Part shown: positions 1 through 5,174 of the stretch, in pieces
How the letters are laid out: the number at the start of each line of letters is the position of its first letter
Numbering within the stretch: the first letter of the stretch is position 1
Source of the DNA: Acidobacteriota bacterium
Lineage (GTDB): Bacteria; Acidobacteriota; Vicinamibacteria; Vicinamibacterales; 2-12-FULL-66-21
NCBI GenBank assembly: GCA_013697225.1
Contig: JACCXG010000522.1
Coordinates: forward strand, 1-5,174
Direction of reading: 5' to 3'
DNA length: 5,174 nt
The notes under the pieces: model-generated
Databases searched by the model: none
The model's input: only the letters and a program-made list of their open reading frames with translations
Told to the model about the DNA's origin: nothing
Position numbers and translations under genes: made by a program

Positions 1-3
1 TAA
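1..3 (+). other. possible stop codon of an upstream gene (nusG expected)
   Basis: The window opens with TAA. In most bacteria nusG lies directly upstream of rplK, so this may be its stop codon, followed by a 49-base leader. Nothing of the coding region is visible, so the assignment rests on conserved gene order only. Confidence 0.25.
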
Positions 4-5
4 GG

Positions 6-29
6 GCCGGGAAGGTCCGTCGGCACGGC
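6..29 (+). promoter_or_regulatory. candidate L1-binding-like element in the rplK leader
   Basis: GCCG (6-9) can pair with CGGC (26-29). Inside this stem, GGGA (9-12) is followed by AGGTCC and then GTCGGCA (19-25). The same order, GGGA then GG..CC then GTCAGCA, appears in the stronger element upstream of rplA, where the 3' internal loop is also seven bases and differs at one position. The apical stem is short here (GGA with TCC around a 3-base loop). In E. coli, L1 represses translation from the rplK leader, so a site here is expected. The structure is weaker than the rplA one and could be a coincidence of G+C-rich sequence. Confidence 0.35.
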
Positions 30-52
30 TGGGACACGGAACGTAAATCACG

Positions 53-478
53 ATGGCAAAAAAAGTTACGGCAATGGTGAAGCTCCAGATTGCGGCGGGG
101 AAGGCCACCCCCGCGCCGCCGGTGGGAACCGCTCTCGGTCCTCACGGCGTCAATATCATGGACTTCTGCAAGAACTTCAACGCGAAGACGAGCAAGGACG
201 AAGGCCTGATCATTCCGGTCGTCGTCACCGTGTATGCGGATCGGTCCTACAGCTTCATCACGAAGACGCCCCCGGCGGCCATCCTGCTCAAGCGTGCCGC
301 GAACCTGGCCAAGGGCTCGAACGAGCCGAACAAGAACAAGGTCGGAACGGTGACGCAGAAGCAGGTCGAGGAAATCGCGAAGCTGAAGATGCCCGACCTG
401 AACTGCGAGTCCCCGGAGGCGGCCTACAAGACCGTGGCCGGCACGGCACGCTCGATGGGAATCGACGTCGTCGGGTAA
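53..478 (+). CDS. rplK: 50S ribosomal protein L11
   Basis: L11 (uL11) binds the GTPase-associated region of 23S rRNA and, with L10 and L12, forms the base of the stalk that recruits translation factors. The 141-residue product is the family's normal length. The N-terminal domain shows the proline-rich PAPPVGTALGPHGVNIM stretch (residues 20-36), including the prolines altered in thiostrepton-resistant mutants elsewhere. KTPPAA follows at the end of this domain. The rRNA-binding C-terminal domain contains NKNKVGTVT and ends with GTARSMGIDV. The ATG gives the canonical MAKKV start. The ribosome binding site is weak: the nearest purine run, CGGAA, lies about 11 bases upstream. The frame stays open after the TAA stop into rplA, probably by chance. 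Identification is secure. Confidence 0.98.
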   Translation: MAKKVTAMVKLQIAAGKATPAPPVGTALGPHGVNIMDFCKNFNAKTSKDEGLIIPVVVTVYADRSYSFITKTPPAAILLKRAANLAKGSNEPNKNKVGTVTQKQVEEIAKLKMPDLNCESPEAAYKTVAGTARSMGIDVVG

Positions 479-490
479 GTCGTCGGGTAC
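467..490 (+). repeat. 12-bp tandem duplication across the rplK stop codon
   Basis: GTCGTCGGGTAA (467-478) is followed directly by GTCGTCGGGTAC (479-490), identical at 11 of 12 positions. The first copy supplies the last codons (Val-Val-Gly) and the stop of rplK. The second copy is noncoding and has lost the stop by an A-to-C difference. It looks like a small slippage duplication. Confidence 0.7.
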
Positions 491-531
491 ACGCGGACAC
501 GAGACACAGCTGGCCAAGAGAACAGTTCGAG

Positions 532-565
532 TGTGGGAGGCCGCCGAGCGGCCGTCAGCACCACA
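532..565 (+). promoter_or_regulatory. L1 autoregulatory mRNA element (23S rRNA mimic) upstream of rplA
   Basis: The RNA folds into two coaxial stems. The outer stem pairs TGTGG (532-536) with CCACA (561-565). The inner stem pairs GGCCGC (539-544) with GCGGCC (548-553) around a CGA loop. Between them is an asymmetric internal loop: GA on the 5' side and GTCAGCA (554-560) on the 3' side. The GTGGGAGGC ... ACCAC arrangement resembles the L1-stalk base of 23S rRNA, which has GGTGGGAGGC and ATACCACC in E. coli. Such mimicry is how L1 represses its own mRNA in other bacteria. The outer stem ends within the first base of the rplA Shine-Dalgarno (565-569), so bound L1 would plausibly block initiation. 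The fold is seen in the sequence; L1 binding is inferred. Confidence 0.72.
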
Positions 566-569
566 GGAG
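565..569 (+). promoter_or_regulatory. Shine-Dalgarno that fixes the rplA start
   Basis: AGGAG lies 5 bases before ATG 575. It decides for this start over the in-frame GTG at 533, which lies inside the L1-like hairpin and has no purine-rich site. The resulting N-terminus, MRKSGKKF, also suits the L1 family. Confidence 0.85.
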
Positions 570-574
570 CAGTC

Positions 575-1276
575 ATGCGGAAATCAGGAAAGAAGTTCGC
601 TGCCGCCAGGCAGCAGGTGACTGATCGCGCCCTGTCGATCGAGGACGCCATCCCCCTCATGCAGAAGGTGAAGTTCGCGAAGTTCGACGAGACCGTCGAG
701 ATCGCCATTCGCCTCGGTGTCGACCCCAAGCACGCGGACCAGATGGTGCGCGGCACGGTGGTGCTCCCCCACGGGCTCGGCAGGACCAAGCGAGTCCTGG
801 CGATTGCCGGTGCGGACAAGCAGAAGGAAGCGCAGGAGGCTGGCGCCGATTTCGTCGGCGGGGAAGAGATCGTCGAGAAGATTCAGGGCGGCTGGATGGA
901 ATTCGACGCCGTCGTCGCCACCCCGGACATGATGCGGGCGGTCGGGAAGCTCGGCAAGGTGCTCGGCCCCCGTGGCCTGATGCCCAACCCGAAGACCGGC
1001 ACCGTGACGCCCGACATCTCCAAGGCCGTCCGCGAAATCAAGGCGGGCAAGGTCGAGTTCCGGGTGGACAAGACCGGCATCGTACACGCGCCCGTCGGCA
1101 AGATTTCGTTTGCGCCGGAGACGCTCATCGAGAACACGCACGCACTGGTGGAGAGCGTCATCAAGGCGAAGCCGTCAGCCGCCAAGGGCAAGTACCTGCG
1201 CAGTGTGACCATGTCGTCGACGATGGGCCCGGGTATCCAGATCGACACCACGTACGTCACCGACGTGAAGCATTAG
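575..1276 (+). CDS. rplA: 50S ribosomal protein L1
   Basis: L1 (uL1) forms the L1 stalk of the 50S subunit, helps move deacylated tRNA out of the E site, and represses its own operon when in excess. The 233-residue product matches the usual bacterial length. The family signature is clear: MMRAVGKLG (119-127) continues into VLGPRGLMPNPKTGT (129-143), in domain II. The C-terminal return to domain I carries SSTMGPGIQID, the conserved STMG motif that contacts rRNA. An upstream in-frame GTG at 533 would add 14 residues but falls inside the regulatory hairpin, so ATG 575 is preferred. The gene follows rplK by 96 bases and precedes rplJ by only 13, which suggests translational coupling with rplJ. 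Confidence 0.98.
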   Translation: MRKSGKKFAAARQQVTDRALSIEDAIPLMQKVKFAKFDETVEIAIRLGVDPKHADQMVRGTVVLPHGLGRTKRVLAIAGADKQKEAQEAGADFVGGEEIVEKIQGGWMEFDAVVATPDMMRAVGKLGKVLGPRGLMPNPKTGTVTPDISKAVREIKAGKVEFRVDKTGIVHAPVGKISFAPETLIENTHALVESVIKAKPSAAKGKYLRSVTMSSTMGPGIQIDTTYVTDVKH

Positions 1277-1289
1277 GGCATCGAGGATC

Positions 1290-1841
1290 ATGGCTGTAAC
1301 CAGAGCGGTGAAGGAAGAAGAGCTCCAGGAGCTCGATCGGGCGTTCAAGAGCACCGAGAGCGCGGTGGTCGTGGACTTCCGAGGGCTGAAGGTGCCCGAG
1401 GTCACGGAGCTGCGCCGGCAGATCCGTGCCGTGCAGGGGCAGTACAAGGTCGTCAAGAACACGCTGGCGCGTCGGGCCATGCAGGGCACCGCTTTCGAAG
1501 CCCTGGGCGAGCACTTCGTCGGCACGACCGCCGTCGCGTACAGCGGCGACGACCCGGTCGCGCTCGCCAAGGTGCTGACGACGTTTGCCAAGACGGCCCC
1601 GGCGCTGCTGATCAAGGCGGCGGTCGTCCAGGGGCGTCCGATTCAGGCCGGGGAAGTCGGCCAGCTGGCGACGCTGCCCGGCCGTCCTGAGCTCTACGGG
1701 AAGCTGCTCTTCCTGCTGCAGGCGCCGATGGTGCAGATCGTCAGCGTGCTGGCGGCGGCACCGCGCGATCTCATGAGCGTTCTGGTGCAGGCGGAGAAGA
1801 AGCGCGGGGAAGCCGCGGGGGGCGAGGCGGCAACGGCGTAG
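1290..1841 (+). CDS. rplJ: 50S ribosomal protein L10
   Basis: L10 (uL10) anchors the L12 dimers to the ribosome at the stalk base. The N-terminal domain, which binds 23S rRNA and L11, shows VVVDFRGL, VTELRRQIR, YKVVKNTLARRA and FVGTTAVAY in the expected order. After LATLP, a long C-terminal helix (about residues 140-172, including VSVLAAAPRDLMSVLVQAEK) provides the L12-docking segments. It is roughly 10-11 residues longer than in E. coli L10, and the protein is 183 rather than 165 residues. An Ala/Gly/Glu-rich tail ends it. The ribosome binding site is poor: GAGG (1283-1286) only 3 bases from the ATG. With a 13-base gap to rplA, initiation is probably coupled to the end of rplA translation. 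No separate L10 leader fits in the gap. Confidence 0.97.
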   Translation: MAVTRAVKEEELQELDRAFKSTESAVVVDFRGLKVPEVTELRRQIRAVQGQYKVVKNTLARRAMQGTAFEALGEHFVGTTAVAYSGDDPVALAKVLTTFAKTAPALLIKAAVVQGRPIQAGEVGQLATLPGRPELYGKLLFLLQAPMVQIVSVLAAAPRDLMSVLVQAEKKRGEAAGGEAATA

Positions 1842-1854
1842 AACCGGAGTCTGA

Positions 1855-1876
1855 CGCCGGGCCAGGGGCTCCGGCG
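1855..1876 (+). other. inverted repeat in the rplJ-rplL spacer (proximal)
   Basis: CGCCGG (1855-1860) pairs perfectly with CCGGCG (1871-1876) around a 10-base loop. It lies 13 bases after the rplJ stop. No T tract follows, so it is not a standard intrinsic terminator. With the next hairpin it could slow polymerase, protect the 3' end of the upstream mRNA or mark a processing site. The role is inferred only. Confidence 0.4.
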
Positions 1877-1882
1877 AACGCA

Positions 1883-1899
1883 GCGGCCCGCCGGGCCGC
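1883..1899 (+). other. strong G+C hairpin in the rplJ-rplL spacer (distal)
   Basis: GCGGCCC (1883-1889) and GGGCCGC (1893-1899) form a perfect 7-bp all-G:C stem with a 3-base loop. The downstream bases are mixed, and the four Ts at 1930-1933 are too far away for an intrinsic terminator. The hairpin lies 35 bases before the rplL Shine-Dalgarno and leaves that site free. An mRNA stability or processing element is plausible, since rplL product is needed in several copies per ribosome. Confidence 0.45.
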
Positions 1900-1947
1900 C
1901 AGCAGGATTGCGACAGTTGATCAATCGAGTTTTCAGGAGACTGTGAT

Positions 1948-2340
1948 ATGGCCGAAGTGAATCAGCAGCAGGTGATCGAATACATCAAGGGCATCTCGGT
2001 GCTCGAGCTGTCGCAGCTCGTCAAGGCGCTCGAGTCGGAGCTGGGCGTCTCGGCGGCGGCGGCCGTACCGGTAGGCATGCCGGCGGGCGGCGGCGCTGGT
2101 GGCGGCGCAGCGGCGCCGGCCGAGGAGCAGACCGAGTTCACCGCGACGCTGATGGAGATCGGCGCGAACAAGATCAACGTCATCAAGGTCGTTCGTGAGG
2201 TCACGAGCCTCGGCCTGAAGGAAGCCAAGGACCTCGTCGAGGGAGCGCCCAAGCCGATCAAGGAAGGCATTCCCAAGGAAGAGGCCGAGGCGATCCGGAA
2301 GAAGTTCGAGGCCGTCGGCGCCAAAGTCGAAATCAAGTAG
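1948..2340 (+). CDS. rplL: 50S ribosomal protein L7/L12
   Basis: L12 (bL12) is the multi-copy stalk protein that recruits EF-G, EF-Tu, IF2 and release factors and stimulates their GTPase activity. The 130-residue acidic product has the standard three parts. The N-terminal dimerisation and L10-binding helices span about 1-34 (ISVLELSQLVKALE). A flexible Ala/Gly/Pro hinge spans about 35-60. The globular C-terminal domain spans about 62-130, with GANKINVIKVVRE and LGLKEAKDLVEGAPK (88-102), the factor-binding surface. The hinge is about 8 residues longer than in E. coli and unusually glycine-rich (AGGGAGGGAA). A strong Shine-Dalgarno, AGGAGA (1935-1940), lies 7 bases before the ATG. It is the best in the window apart from that of rplA and fits the need for excess L12 over L10. 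Confidence 0.98.
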   Translation: MAEVNQQQVIEYIKGISVLELSQLVKALESELGVSAAAAVPVGMPAGGGAGGGAAAPAEEQTEFTATLMEIGANKINVIKVVREVTSLGLKEAKDLVEGAPKPIKEGIPKEEAEAIRKKFEAVGAKVEIK

Positions 2341-2358
2341 CCCTGCTCCAGTCGCTCC

Positions 2359-2387
2359 GGTCGCACGGACGAGAACACCGTGCGGCC
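2359..2387 (+). other. inverted repeat 1 in the rplL-rpoB spacer
   Basis: GGTCGCACGG (2359-2368) pairs with CCGTGCGGCC (2378-2387) over 10 bp, with one G:U wobble in RNA, around a 9-base loop. It begins 19 bases after the rplL stop. No T tract follows. In E. coli the same spacer holds a partial terminator and an RNase III site that lower rpoB expression relative to rplL, so a similar role is possible here. That role is inferred from position, not from a recognised motif. Confidence 0.5.
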
Positions 2388-2401
2388 TCGCGCGCGCATC
2401 G

Positions 2402-2429
2402 GCAGCGCGGAACCGACGTTCCGCGCTGC
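2402..2429 (+). other. inverted repeat 2 in the rplL-rpoB spacer (12-bp perfect stem)
   Basis: GCAGCGCGGAAC (2402-2413) and GTTCCGCGCTGC (2418-2429) form a perfect 12-bp stem with a CGAC loop, the strongest hairpin in the window. The bases after it are mixed. The first T run (TTTTT, 2458-2462) is 28 bases downstream, so simple intrinsic termination is unlikely. It lies about 40 bases before the rpoB start. Candidate roles are a pause or partial attenuation site, a double-strand RNase cleavage site, or a DNA palindrome for a regulator. Confidence 0.6.
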
Positions 2430-2469
2430 GTCCGGTCATCAGTTTCGGCCCTCGAGGTTTTTCACAACG

Positions 2470-5174
<2,705 letters not shown>

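Noticed and set aside
533..574. GTG 533 as the rplA start, adding 14 residues
   Set aside because: It falls within the L1-like hairpin, lacks a Shine-Dalgarno and gives a non-family N-terminus. ATG 575 has AGGAG at 5 bases.
584..1141. A 185-codon open frame on the - strand inside rplA
   Set aside because: It is a shadow of rplA with low-complexity composition and no plausible ribosome binding site or context.
1908..1936. Possible promoter before rplL (TTGCGA, 17 bases, TTTCAG)
   Set aside because: The -10 match is poor, and such matches occur by chance. Nothing else supports a transcription start here.
2402..2462. Intrinsic terminator before rpoB (12-bp hairpin plus TTTTT)
   Set aside because: The T run is 28 bases beyond the stem, overlaps the region just before the rpoB start and cannot act with that hairpin in the usual way.

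Overview
The window is a high-G+C bacterial segment carrying the classic ribosomal stalk and RNA polymerase cluster, all on the + strand: rplK (L11), rplA (L1), rplJ (L10), rplL (L7/L12) and the first 901 codons of rpoB, which runs off the right edge. I translated rpoB by hand and found one uninterrupted frame. There are no mobile elements, tRNAs, rRNAs, CRISPR arrays or defence genes. The organism cannot be named from this alone. The strong G/C bias at third codon positions, a Proteobacteria-like domain in beta and the style of the RpoB insertions make me favour an Acidobacteriota-type bacterium (tentative).

Layout. Bases 1-52 hold a short leader, possibly just after the stop codon of an upstream nusG, with a G+C-rich element. 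rplK is followed by a 96-base spacer that folds into a convincing mimic of the 23S rRNA L1 site, ending at the rplA Shine-Dalgarno. rplA and rplJ are only 13 bases apart, so there is no room for the usual L10 leader. The rplJ-rplL spacer (106 bases) and the rplL-rpoB spacer (129 bases) each hold two strong inverted repeats without a terminator-like T tract. They are candidate attenuation, pausing or RNA-processing sites.

How the genes work together. L11, L1, L10 and L12 build the two mobile stalks of the 50S subunit. Free L1 probably represses its own operon by binding the mRNA mimic. L10 scaffolds the L12 dimers, and its long C-terminal helix suggests three dimers rather than two. rpoB encodes the beta subunit of RNA polymerase, so ribosome and polymerase supply are linked.

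The most unusual item is in RpoB. Residues about 81-141 are an insertion relative to E. coli beta that carries eight cysteines in four paired motifs (CxC, CxxC, CxxC, CxxC), a probable double zinc ribbon. The spacing and sequence of its first half match the N-terminal zinc-binding domain of the beta-prime subunit. A second, basic insertion of about 42 residues lies near residues 664-707. The window otherwise looks like ordinary core genome, and I do not see a new multi-gene system.
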